From DATJIG01 sp035493495 (GTDB lineage: Bacteria > Pseudomonadota > Alphaproteobacteria > SMXQ01): a stretch of DNA of 18,063 nt. The stretch spans positions 1 through 18,063 of the forward strand of contig DATJIG010000164.1 of the NCBI GenBank assembly GCA_035493495.1, written 5' to 3'. The notes under the pieces were generated by a model. The model did no database searches, was not told the DNA's origin, and was given only the letters and a program-made list of their open reading frames with translations. Below are positions 1 to 6,298 of the stretch, one piece after another. Both the position numbers and the translations under genes were made by a program. Numbering within the stretch: the stretch's first letter is position 1; every line of letters begins with the position of its first letter.

Positions 1-750
1 GTGCTTCACGCGTCCTGCGCCGAGCCACTTCTGGCCGAGCTTGAAACCCTCGCCCTCGCCGCCGACCATGTTCTTCGCCGGCACGCGCACGTTCTCGAGG
101 ATGATCTCCCACGGCGCGTCGCCCATCATCGTCTGGTAGCGGGCGCCGAGCTTCACGCCCGGCGTATCCATGTCGACGAGGAAGCAGGAGATGCCGCCGC
201 GCGAGCCCTTGGTGCGGTCGGTCGCAGCCATGAGCTGCATGAACTTCGCCTTGCCGGCACCGGAAATGAAGCGCTTGGTGCCGTTGATGACGTAAAAGTC
301 GCCGTCGCGCACCGCCGTCGTCCGCATGCCGCCGGGGTCCGACCCCGCATCGGGCTCGGTCTGGGCGAAGCAGGCGCGCGCCTCGCCGCGCAGCACCGGC
401 ATCAGGTATTTCTCCTTCATCTCGCCGGTGAGCGTGAAGAGGATGTGGCGCACCGTCGGGCCGGTGATGTTCTCGCCGCGCGACGGCAGGGCGATGGTGC
501 GGGCGAGCTCCTGCCAGACCACGGCGCGACCGACGAGATCGAGCCCCGGACCGCCGAACTCCTCCGGCACTTCCATCATCCAGATGCCGAGTTCCTTGGC
601 GCCTTTGACGAAGCGGTCGCGCCACTCGGGCAGCAGTTCGTCGCCGTCATCGGTCAGGGTCTCGCGCTCATGGGGAATCAGCTCCGTGTTCACGAAGTGC
701 CGGAGCTGATCCTTCAGGAGCCGCAGCTCCTCGGGAAGCTGGAAATCCAT
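1..750 (-). CDS. Acyl-CoA dehydrogenase (C-terminus beyond left edge)
   Basis: Reading the minus strand from the ATG at 748-750 gives 250 codons without a stop, running off the left edge, so the protein is partial. It begins MDFQLPEELRLLKDQLRHF, a typical acyl-CoA dehydrogenase helical N-terminus. It continues with the FAD and substrate-binding core CFAQTEPDAGSDPGGMRTT (about residues 127-145) and then VINGTKRFISGAGKA. The family is flavin-dependent and introduces the alpha-beta double bond in acyl-CoA esters, passing electrons to ETF. The catalytic Glu and the C-terminal helical bundle lie outside the window. The start follows the stop of the upstream acyl-CoA ligase by 17 bp, with a GGGAAGG/GAG ribosome-binding stretch between, so the two genes are almost certainly co-transcribed. 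The chain-length or substrate class cannot be read from this half. Confidence 0.93.
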   Translation of the reverse strand, partial: MDFQLPEELRLLKDQLRHFVNTELIPHERETLTDDGDELLPEWRDRFVKGAKELGIWMMEVPEEFGGPGLDLVGRAVVWQELARTIALPSRGENITGPTVRHILFTLTGEMKEKYLMPVLRGEARACFAQTEPDAGSDPGGMRTTAVRDGDFYVINGTKRFISGAGKAKFMQLMAATDRTKGSRGGISCFLVDMDTPGVKLGARYQTMMGDAPWEIILENVRVPAKNMVGGEGEGFKLGQKWLGAGRVKH

Positions 751-767
751 GATCGTCTCGCCCTTCC

Positions 768-2837
768 CTAGTTCGACTTCGTGCGCCACACCGGCCGCAC
801 GTCGACGGCAACGGCACCCTCGCCCTTGGCGCGCACGATCAGCGGATTGATCTCGATATCGGCCAGCACGTCGCGGTGATCGACGAAGAACTTCGCGAGT
901 CCGACAGCGGCCTTGACCAGTGCCGCCGCATCGGCCGGCGGGCGGCCGCGGAATCCCTTGAGCTGGGTCTTGAGCTTGAGGCCGTCGATCATCGCCTTTA
1001 CGTCGGCCGATGACGCGGGCAGCAGCCGCAGCGCCACGTCGCGCGCGAGCTCGACCAGCACGCCGCCCGAGCCGACCACCAGCAGCGGGCCGTACAGCGC
1101 GTCGTTGCGCGCGCCCAGCAGCACCTCGACGCCATCGACCATCTCCTGGACGAGGAAGCCGTCGATCCTGGCCTTGCGATTATGCTTCTTCGCGCGAGCA
1201 GCCAGCGTCTTGGCCGCAGCGACGACGTCGGCCGGCGTCTTGAGGCCGAGCATCACGCCGCCGGCCTCGGTCTTGTGGCTGATGTCCGACGACACGATCT
1301 TGAGCGCGACCGGAAATCCGATGCGTTTCGCGAGCCGCGCCGCCTCGGCGCCGGTCTTCGCGCCCGACTCCTTCGGTGCCTGGATGCCGTAACGGGCGAG
1401 CGTCTTGGCGAGCGTCTCCGGCGTCAGCCCCTTCTTCGGCTTCGGCAGCGGCGCGAGCTGCCGACCGGCGCGCTCGGCGTAGAACGCGAGCGCGTTGAGC
1501 GCCCGCACCGTCGGCTCGAGGCCCTGCAGGAACGGAAAGCCGACGGCGTCCTGCGCGTCGAGGCCTTCCTTGACCACTTGGTAGTACATGCGGCCAAAGC
1601 CGATGATCGGCTTGTCGTTGATGTCGAGGAGCCGCTTCAACGGCGTGACGTCGGTCCAGCTCCCCTTCTTGCCCGGAAGCTGACCGGCCCACGCCACCAT
1701 GTCGACGTTGGGGTCCCTGAGCACCGCCTCGCACATCTTGCCGGCGTGTTCGAGACCGGCGGGAATGCCCGCGTCGAGCGGGTTCTTCGGGTGGATGCCC
1801 TCCTGCATCAGGGGCTCGAGCGCCTTCACCGTTTGGGCCGCGAACGGCGGGAACACCGCGTTCTCGACCTCGGCGTAGTCCCACAGGAGATCGACCGTGC
1901 CGCCCGAGGTCGTGACGAAACCGATGCGGCGGCCCTTCGGCAGACGCCCCGACTGGAACGCCAGCACCATCTCGACCATGTCGTCGAGATTGCCGCAGTT
2001 GATGATGCCGTAGCGCTCGCACATCGCCTCGTAGGCGGCGAAGTCGCCGGCGACCGCGCCGGTGTGCGACAAGGCGGCCTCGCGCGATTTGGCGCTGCGG
2101 CCCGACTTGATGGCAATGATGGGCTTCTTCGCCGCCAGCGCCTTGGCGGCCGCGGCCATGAACGGCTCCGGCCTGCGGATGCCCTCGAGAAACAGGACGA
2201 TGATTTTGGTGTTCGGGTCTTCGACCAGGAAGTTGAGGTAATCGGCGATGTCGAGGTCGATTTCGTTACCGGTCGAGATCGCGTAGGAAAATTTGACCCC
2301 GCGATCGCCGGCCGACTGTACCCAGAACTGCACCATCCCGCCCGACTGCGAGGCGAAGCCGACAGACCCGGCTTCCAGCCTGGCGATGCGGGCATTGGGG
2401 TAGAGGAACAGCTTCTCGCGCCACGAGTGGGCCCCCATGCAGTTGGGGCCCGAGACGATCAGCCCGGTTTCGGCACAGATCTCCCGGAGGCGCTTGCCGC
2501 GGGCCAGGGCCTCGGGGTCGCTGCCGTCGCCGACCCCCGCCGAATAGACCGTGGCCGACTTGATGCCGCTCTTCACCCCGTCCTCGATGGTCGGGATGAC
2601 GTATTGCGCCGGGACGATGATCGCCGCGTGCTCGACCGGCTCCGGCAGCGCGCTCAGCGCCGGGTAGCAAGGGCCGTTCCAGATCGTCGTGTAACGGGGG
2701 TTGATCGGGTAGATCGCGCCCGGATAGCCGTGGTCGCGGAGGCTGGAATAGATCTCGGTGGGCCACTTGCCCCGCTCCGAGGCGCCGACGATGGCGATCG
2801 AGCGGGCACGCAGAACCGTTTCCGGTGACTTGAACAA
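768..2837 (-). CDS. NDP-forming acyl-CoA synthetase (acetate-CoA ligase ADP-forming family), TTG start
   Basis: A 689-aa single-chain enzyme of the nucleoside-diphosphate-forming acyl-CoA synthetase superfamily, which interconverts acid + CoA + ATP with acyl-CoA + ADP + Pi through a phosphohistidine. Residues about 1-130 form a Rossmann CoA-binding domain (SIAIVGAS near 13-20, GPNCMG at 130-135). The succinyl-CoA-ligase-like domains follow with ASQSGG (162-167) and the catalytic His258 in LSHTGAVAG. The last ~210 residues are an ATP-grasp domain (VQEMVDGVEVLLGARND, GSGGVLVEL). The length matches the alpha-beta fused form. The start is a TTG at 2835-2837, chosen because GGGAGGG lies six bases upstream and no in-frame ATG or GTG lies nearby. 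The downstream acyl-CoA dehydrogenase suggests a fatty, branched or aromatic acid substrate rather than acetate. That is inference. Confidence 0.93.
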   Translation of the reverse strand: MFKSPETVLRARSIAIVGASERGKWPTEIYSSLRDHGYPGAIYPINPRYTTIWNGPCYPALSALPEPVEHAAIIVPAQYVIPTIEDGVKSGIKSATVYSAGVGDGSDPEALARGKRLREICAETGLIVSGPNCMGAHSWREKLFLYPNARIARLEAGSVGFASQSGGMVQFWVQSAGDRGVKFSYAISTGNEIDLDIADYLNFLVEDPNTKIIVLFLEGIRRPEPFMAAAAKALAAKKPIIAIKSGRSAKSREAALSHTGAVAGDFAAYEAMCERYGIINCGNLDDMVEMVLAFQSGRLPKGRRIGFVTTSGGTVDLLWDYAEVENAVFPPFAAQTVKALEPLMQEGIHPKNPLDAGIPAGLEHAGKMCEAVLRDPNVDMVAWAGQLPGKKGSWTDVTPLKRLLDINDKPIIGFGRMYYQVVKEGLDAQDAVGFPFLQGLEPTVRALNALAFYAERAGRQLAPLPKPKKGLTPETLAKTLARYGIQAPKESGAKTGAEAARLAKRIGFPVALKIVSSDISHKTEAGGVMLGLKTPADVVAAAKTLAARAKKHNRKARIDGFLVQEMVDGVEVLLGARNDALYGPLLVVGSGGVLVELARDVALRLLPASSADVKAMIDGLKLKTQLKGFRGRPPADAAALVKAAVGLAKFFVDHRDVLADIEINPLIVRAKGEGAVAVDVRPVWRTKSN

Positions 2838-2843
2838 CGTAGG

Positions 2844-2850
2844 CCCTCCC
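2844..2850 (-). promoter_or_regulatory. Strong Shine-Dalgarno fixing the TTG start of the acyl-CoA synthetase
   Basis: On the minus strand this reads GGGAGGG, six bases before the TTG codon at 2837. It is the main reason for accepting a TTG initiation codon. Confidence 0.7.
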
Positions 2851-2895
2851 AGGCCGGCCCGCTGGGATCGGGGCCATTCTTATTTGCTGCGCCGC

Positions 2896-2924
2896 ATGAT
2901 GGGAACGCGGGCCGCCAGTGTCAA
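2896..2924 (-). promoter_or_regulatory. Sigma70-like promoter for the acyl-CoA synthetase/dehydrogenase operon
   Basis: The minus strand shows a perfect TTGACA -35 box (2924-2919), a 17-base spacer and CATCAT as -10 (2901-2896, four of six consensus matches). Transcription would start near 2889, leaving a leader of about 50 bases before the TTG start. The assignment is by pattern only; the 203-bp gap 2838-3040 must also hold the divergent promoter of the nitrile hydratase operon. Confidence 0.45.
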
Positions 2925-2971
2925 CGAACGAAAGGCCGGCGCGAAACCCCGTTTCAAAATCCGCGGCCAGT

Positions 2972-2999
2972 TTGCTCGTGCGCGCCGGCGTGGTAAACG
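2972..2999 (+). promoter_or_regulatory. Possible weak promoter for the nitrile hydratase-like operon
   Basis: TTGCTC (2972-2977), a 16-base spacer and TAAACG (2994-2999) lie about 40 bases before the first start codon at 3041. The match to consensus is poor and the surrounding DNA is G+C-rich, so this is only a candidate. A promoter is nevertheless expected in this divergent gap. Confidence 0.2.
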
Positions 3000-3040
3000 A
3001 AAGCGTTCACCGAAGCTTATTCATTCAGCAGGAGGACGAG

Positions 3041-3364
3041 ATGCGCGGGCCCCACGACGTCGGCGGGACTCCGACCGGTCCGGTCGATACCGATCCCCAC
3101 AAGATGACCTTTTGGGAGAAGCAGATCGACGCCATTCACACCCTGCTCGGCGACGAGAAACGGCACATCACCACGCGCGACGAGAACCGCTACGCGATCG
3201 AGTCGCTCGGCCACGACGCCTACGCCCGGCTCACCTATTACGAGCGCTGGACCGCGGCGATGGCCGCGCAGTTGGTGCGCAAGGGCGTGGTCACCCAGGA
3301 CGAGATCGACGCCAAGGTGGCCGAGATCAAGCAACGGCTCGAAGAGACGGGCGAGATCGAATGA
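3041..3364 (+). CDS. Nitrile hydratase/thiocyanate hydrolase beta-subunit N-terminal half (separate subunit)
   Basis: A 107-aa protein that begins MRGPHDVGGTPTGPV, matching the opening of nitrile hydratase beta subunits (usual form M-x-G-x-H-D-x-G-G). It goes on through DENRYAIESL, which holds an Arg (R50) at the place of a conserved beta-subunit active-site arginine, and LTYYERWTAA, like the YYWHW/YYEKW segment of the family. It ends after a charged helix at residue 107, where an ordinary beta subunit of about 220 aa would continue. The C-terminal half is encoded by the next gene, whose ATG overlaps this stop (ATGA at 3361-3364). Such a split is known in thiocyanate hydrolase and in toyocamycin nitrile hydratase. 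AGGAGG at 3030-3035 fixes the ATG at 3041; an in-frame upstream ATG at 2918 adds 41 residues unlike the family and is rejected. Confidence 0.88.
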   Translation: MRGPHDVGGTPTGPVDTDPHKMTFWEKQIDAIHTLLGDEKRHITTRDENRYAIESLGHDAYARLTYYERWTAAMAAQLVRKGVVTQDEIDAKVAEIKQRLEETGEIE

Positions 3365-3657
3365 GCACTGCGCTCGAAGCCGCATTCAAGGAAGGCCAGC
3401 GCGTCCGCGTGCGCGAGGACTACCCGCCCGGGCACATCCGCACGCCGTTCTACATCCGCGGCAAGGTCGGCCACGTCGTCAAGGCGCTCGGCGAGTTCCG
3501 CAATCCGGAGCGACTCGGGCTTGGACTCGACGGCTCGCCGAAGAAGACGCTGTACAAGGTGCGCTTCCAGCAGGCCGACGTGTGGCCCAACTACAATGGG
3601 CCGGTCCACGACTCGGTCGACATCGACATTTACCAGCACTGGCTGGAGAAGGCCTGA
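3361..3657 (+). CDS. Nitrile hydratase/thiocyanate hydrolase beta-subunit C-terminal half (SH3-like domain)
   Basis: A 98-aa protein equivalent to the SH3-like C-terminal domain of nitrile hydratase beta subunits. The segment GHIRTPFYIRGKVGHVV (residues 24-40) is the family signature and carries the conserved arginines R27 and R33 that reach the oxidised cysteine claw of the alpha subunit. LYKVRFQQADVW (64-75) and the closing DIYQHWLEKA match the end of the family. The gene starts at an ATG overlapping the stop of the preceding half by four bases, so translation is probably coupled and the two chains made in equal amounts. It ends eight bases before the alpha-subunit ATG. Together the three chains should rebuild a complete metal-dependent hydratase. 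Confidence 0.9.
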   Translation: MSTALEAAFKEGQRVRVREDYPPGHIRTPFYIRGKVGHVVKALGEFRNPERLGLGLDGSPKKTLYKVRFQQADVWPNYNGPVHDSVDIDIYQHWLEKA

Positions 3658-3665
3658 GGGCTCCC

Positions 3666-4574
3666 ATGGCTGAACATAACCACGACCACGATCATGGACA
3701 CGGCCGCGGCGGCATCGCCGGTTTCTTCCGCCGGCTGTTTCACGGCAACGAGCACGGCCATGATCATCCGCATCCCCACCCGCACGAGCACGGCCACGAT
3801 CATGGGCACGCGCAGGGCGCGCATGACCATGGACACGATCACGGGCATGGCCGCGATCATCCGCATCCCCATCCGCATCCCCATCCGCACGACCACGGGC
3901 ACGACCACGGGCACGATCACGGGCACGGGCACGGGCACGACCACGACCACCCGCATCCGCACGAGCACACGCAGCGCGAGTTCCAGCCCGACGAGAAGAT
4001 CCACAGCTATTACCAGATCCTCGGCCTGGCGCTGAAAGAGCTCCTGGTCGAGAAGAACGTGGTGACAGGCGACGAGATCCGCAAAGCCATCGCCGCGCGC
4101 GATACGATCACGCCTGCGCTCGGCGCGCGGATCGTCGCCAAGGCGTGGAGCGATCCCGCGTACAAGGCGCGACTCCTGCGCGATGCCGGCCCCGCCTGCC
4201 AGGAGCTCGGCATCGACATCGGCCCGACCAACCTCGACGTCGTCGAGAACACCGACACCGTGCACAACGTCGTCGTCTGCACGCTGTGCTCGTGCTATCC
4301 GCGCGCGATCCTCGGCCTGCCGCCCTCGTGGTACAAGAGCCGCGAATACCGCTCGCGCGTCGTTCGCGAGCCGCGCGCCGTGCTCAAGGAATTCGGCACG
4401 CAGGTCCCCGAGTACATGGAGGTGCGGGTCCACGATTCGACGGCAGACCTGCGCTATCTCGTGCTGCCGGCGCGACCGGCGGGCACCGAGGGGATGAACG
4501 AGGAACAGCTCGCGGCCCTCGTCAACCGCGACTCGATGATCGGTGTGGCACTGGCCGACGCGCCCAAGCACTGA
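3666..4574 (+). CDS. Cobalt-type nitrile hydratase/thiocyanate hydrolase alpha subunit with His-rich N-terminal tail
   Basis: A 302-aa protein in two parts. Residues 1-101 are a low-complexity tail with 40 histidines in HDHGH, HPHPH and HEH runs, broken only by a short hydrophobic/basic stretch (GGIAGFFRRLFHG, 15-27). Residues about 108-302 are a full alpha subunit, with VVVCTLCSCYPR holding the metal claw C205-T-L-C208-S209-C210. Thr at the second position indicates the cobalt class (iron enzymes have Ser). GLPPSWYKS, RVVREPRAVL, LPARPAGTEG and the final NRDSMIGVALAD follow as in the family. The family hydrates nitriles to amides; the three-chain members hydrolyse thiocyanate or act on toyocamycin. 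The tail probably binds or stores metal, by analogy with His-rich HypB- and CobW-type metallochaperones. GAGGG lies before the ATG at 3666. The actual substrate cannot be read from sequence. Confidence 0.93.
   Translation: MAEHNHDHDHGHGRGGIAGFFRRLFHGNEHGHDHPHPHPHEHGHDHGHAQGAHDHGHDHGHGRDHPHPHPHPHPHDHGHDHGHDHGHGHGHDHDHPHPHEHTQREFQPDEKIHSYYQILGLALKELLVEKNVVTGDEIRKAIAARDTITPALGARIVAKAWSDPAYKARLLRDAGPACQELGIDIGPTNLDVVENTDTVHNVVVCTLCSCYPRAILGLPPSWYKSREYRSRVVREPRAVLKEFGTQVPEYMEVRVHDSTADLRYLVLPARPAGTEGMNEEQLAALVNRDSMIGVALADAPKH
3675..3968 (+). repeat. Low-complexity CAC/CAT repeat tract encoding the poly-His tail
   Basis: Alternating CAC/CAT and GGx/GAx/CCx codons make a degenerate repeat array. Near-exact 12-mers are visible, for example GCACGACCACGG at 3887-3898 and 3899-3910 with a one-base variant at 3911-3922. 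GCACGG then follows at 3923 and 3929, and CATCCGCATCCC occurs twice (3858-3869 and 3870-3881). All units are multiples of 3 bases, so gain or loss of a 6- or 12-mer would keep the reading frame. Confidence 0.85.
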
Positions 4575-4579
4575 TCGCC

Positions 4580-4777
4580 GTGACCGAATCCCTCGCCGCG
4601 CGCCTGCGCGAACGCCTCGAGCAGGCGGGCTGCTACCGCGAATCGCGCGGCGCCGGCGGCGAGATCTGGTTCACCCCGCACCGTAACCGCCGGTTCCGGA
4701 TTCCTCCGGACGTGCGCACCGCCGCCGATGCCAATGCGGTGCTGCGCGAGGCCGGCATGGAGGAATCTTTCTCATGA
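4580..4777 (+). CDS. Small HicA-like protein without the catalytic His
   Basis: A 65-aa protein starting at a GTG five bases after the alpha-subunit stop and ending in an ATGA overlap (4774-4777) with the BON lipoprotein gene. No clear Shine-Dalgarno is seen, so translation may depend on coupling. The pattern LRERLEQAGCYRES, then RGAGGEIWFTP, RRFRIP and NAVLREAGM, resembles the short double-stranded-RNA-binding-like fold of HicA/YcfA proteins (usually GSHxxY...VTVP...LRxILKQAG). Where HicA toxins have GSH, this protein has GGE, so the catalytic His appears to be missing, and no HicB antitoxin gene lies beside it. It is therefore unlikely to be an active toxin. The family assignment is tentative; a lineage-specific hypothetical protein is the alternative. 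Confidence 0.6.
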   Translation: MTESLAARLRERLEQAGCYRESRGAGGEIWFTPHRNRRFRIPPDVRTAADANAVLREAGMEESFS

Positions 4778-5355
4778 TGACGTTTCGTAACGCGGCGCTG
4801 ATCGCAGTGTCAGCCGCGCTTCTGTCCCTCGGCGCCTGCACCAGCCCGACCGGACTGATCGACGCAGCCACCATCCCGGCCGAAGACCGTTCGTTCCAGG
4901 ATTCGACGGTCGACGCCGAGATCAAGTTCGCGATCAACAAGAAGATGATCGAGGAAGATTCGCGGCTGTTCGTCGACGTCAACACGGTCGTCTACGAGGG
5001 CCGCGTGCTGCTCACGGGAAAGGTCGAGACGAACGACGCGCACGACCGCGCCGAGCGCATCGCCTACCAGGTCCCGAACGTCAAGGAAGTGATCAACGAG
5101 TTGGTGGTGACCACCGATCGCAGCTTCGTCTCGGGCGTCAACGACGTCGCCAACGAGGTGAAGATCAAGGCGCAGCTCGTGGCGACCAGCGGCGTGCGCT
5201 CGATCAACTACCGCTGGCGGTCGCTTGCCGGCACCGTCTACCTGATCGGCACCGCCCAGAATGCCCAGGAGCTCAACACGGTGATCGAGGTGATCCGCCG
5301 CGTCGATGGCGTGCGGCGCGTCGTCAACTACGCTCGGGTGCGCGGCGCCGCCTGA
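4774..5355 (+). CDS. Two-BON-domain outer-membrane or periplasmic lipoprotein
   Basis: A 193-aa protein with a lipoprotein signal peptide: basic MMTFR, hydrophobic AALIAVSAALLSLG and the lipobox LGAC with the acylated Cys at 22. Two BON (phospholipid-binding) domains follow, about residues 45-112 (VDAEIKFAINKKM to VKEVINELVV) and 124-192 (VANEVKIKAQLV to VRRVVNYARV). The arrangement is like DolP/OsmY-type envelope proteins, which keep the outer membrane intact and bind anionic phospholipid. The ATG overlaps the preceding stop, so it is the last gene of the nitrile hydratase-like operon, though the link may be only transcriptional. Its 3' end overlaps the convergent DUF4202 gene by 28 bases. 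Confidence 0.88.
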   Translation: MMTFRNAALIAVSAALLSLGACTSPTGLIDAATIPAEDRSFQDSTVDAEIKFAINKKMIEEDSRLFVDVNTVVYEGRVLLTGKVETNDAHDRAERIAYQVPNVKEVINELVVTTDRSFVSGVNDVANEVKIKAQLVATSGVRSINYRWRSLAGTVYLIGTAQNAQELNTVIEVIRRVDGVRRVVNYARVRGAA

Positions 5356-5972
5356 TCGGCGCCCGTTTCGGCATCAACCTCGGCGACCGCGCGCGCGACC
5401 AGGGCGGCGCGGTCGGGCGCCAGCGAGCCGACCAGCTCCGCGGCCAGCGCGCGGCCCTTGGGGCCCATCTTGCGCCATGTCTTCTTCAGGATGTCGACGA
5501 CCTTGTCGTCGGGATGGCGGCGCGAGAACTCGTCGAACCCGGTCTCGAGGAACACCAGGCAGGCGGCGTCCTCGAGCGCCTGCGTTTCGGGATCGCGGCC
5601 CAGTCCCTCCTTGCGGATCAGCACGCCGACGCGCGCGATCGTCGCCGTGTCATAGCCCGCTTCCGCCATCAGCCGTCCGGCCGTCTCCGCATGGAAGCGC
5701 GCGAGCGCACGGCGCCAGCCGTTGTAGCCCGCGACGCCCGCGGGATAGCTGTCGCGGGGAATGGTCCAGCGGCCGATGTGCTGCGCGCGCACGGCAAGAC
5801 GCAGCGCTTCCGATGCGGCGGGATCGAGCTTCGCAACCCAGGCGCTCATGCGCTCGGCATAGTCGACGGCCTCGGCGACCTCACCTCCCGCGCGCGATAC
5901 CCGCTTCGGATCGGCGGCATTGAAGGCATCGATCCGGGCGATGGCGTCGTGGAAGCGGCCCTCCTCAGCCAT
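5328..5972 (-). CDS. DUF4202 family protein
   Basis: A 214-aa soluble, mostly helical protein. The segments RFHDAIARIDAFNAADP, MSAWVAKLDPAASEALRLAVRAQHIGRW and RDSYPAGVAGYNGWR match my memory of the DUF4202 family, as do HAETAGRLMAEAGYD and LEDAACLVFLETGFDEF. The spaced His and Asp residues (AQHIGRW, RFHAETAG, EDAAC) recall HD-type metal sites, but no biochemical role is established that I can name. It starts four bases after the SemiSWEET stop, so the two are co-transcribed. No strong ribosome-binding site precedes the ATG. The 3' end overlaps the convergent BON lipoprotein gene by 28 bases, which could allow antisense effects at the shared end. Confidence 0.8.
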   Translation of the reverse strand: MAEEGRFHDAIARIDAFNAADPKRVSRAGGEVAEAVDYAERMSAWVAKLDPAASEALRLAVRAQHIGRWTIPRDSYPAGVAGYNGWRRALARFHAETAGRLMAEAGYDTATIARVGVLIRKEGLGRDPETQALEDAACLVFLETGFDEFSRRHPDDKVVDILKKTWRKMGPKGRALAAELVGSLAPDRAALVARAVAEVDAETGADQAAPRTRA

Positions 5973-5976
5973 GTCG

Positions 5977-6231
5977 CTATTTGTGCCTGATTTTGCAGTA
6001 CAGGATGCTGCCGGCGAGCAGCCCGGTGACGAAGTTGGCGGTCATCAGCGGCCAATCGCGGTTCAGCACCCCGTAGACGAACCACAGCACGATGCCGACA
6101 GTGAGCATCACGAACATGCTGAGGGAAATATCGCCGGTCGAGCGAGTCGTCCAGGCGCGGACGGCCTGGGGCACGAAGGCAATGGTGGTGAGAACCGCCG
6201 CCGCGTAGCCGATCAGAGAGACGCCGCTCAT
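5977..6231 (-). CDS. SemiSWEET-type sugar transporter (PQ-loop/MtN3 family)
   Basis: An 84-aa membrane protein with three predicted helices (about 6-26, 36-56, 60-80), the size and topology of bacterial SemiSWEETs, which dimerise to form a facilitated sugar channel. The PQ motif P21-Q22 lies in TIAFVPQAVRAW. Trp50 and Asn66 are 16 residues apart, as are the Trp and Asn of the sugar-binding pocket in characterised SemiSWEETs. GAAAGGAAG lies just before the ATG, a good ribosome-binding site. It is the first gene of a two-gene unit with the DUF4202 protein. The substrate is unknown. Confidence 0.9.
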   Translation of the reverse strand: MSGVSLIGYAAAVLTTIAFVPQAVRAWTTRSTGDISLSMFVMLTVGIVLWFVYGVLNRDWPLMTANFVTGLLAGSILYCKIRHK

Positions 6232-6298
6232 CGCTTCCTTTCGCGAACGCGGCGAGCATAGAAGTGGCTGGTCGCGCAGGCAACGCGTGCGACGGAGC

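Noticed and set aside
1..771. 256-codon open frame on the plus strand at the left edge
   Set aside because: The opposite strand encodes a convincing acyl-CoA dehydrogenase across the same interval.
1182..2828. 548-codon open frame on the plus strand
   Set aside because: Antisense to the acyl-CoA synthetase; Arg/His-rich low-complexity translation typical of a G+C-rich shadow, no domain motifs.
2918..3040. Upstream ATG adding 41 residues to the first hydratase subunit
   Set aside because: The family begins at the M-x-G-x-H-D-x-G-G segment, and AGGAGG marks the ATG at 3041.
3675..3968. Repeat tract considered as a CRISPR or regulatory repeat array
   Set aside because: Units are 6-12 bases, in frame with the coding sequence and encode His-rich protein; no spacers.
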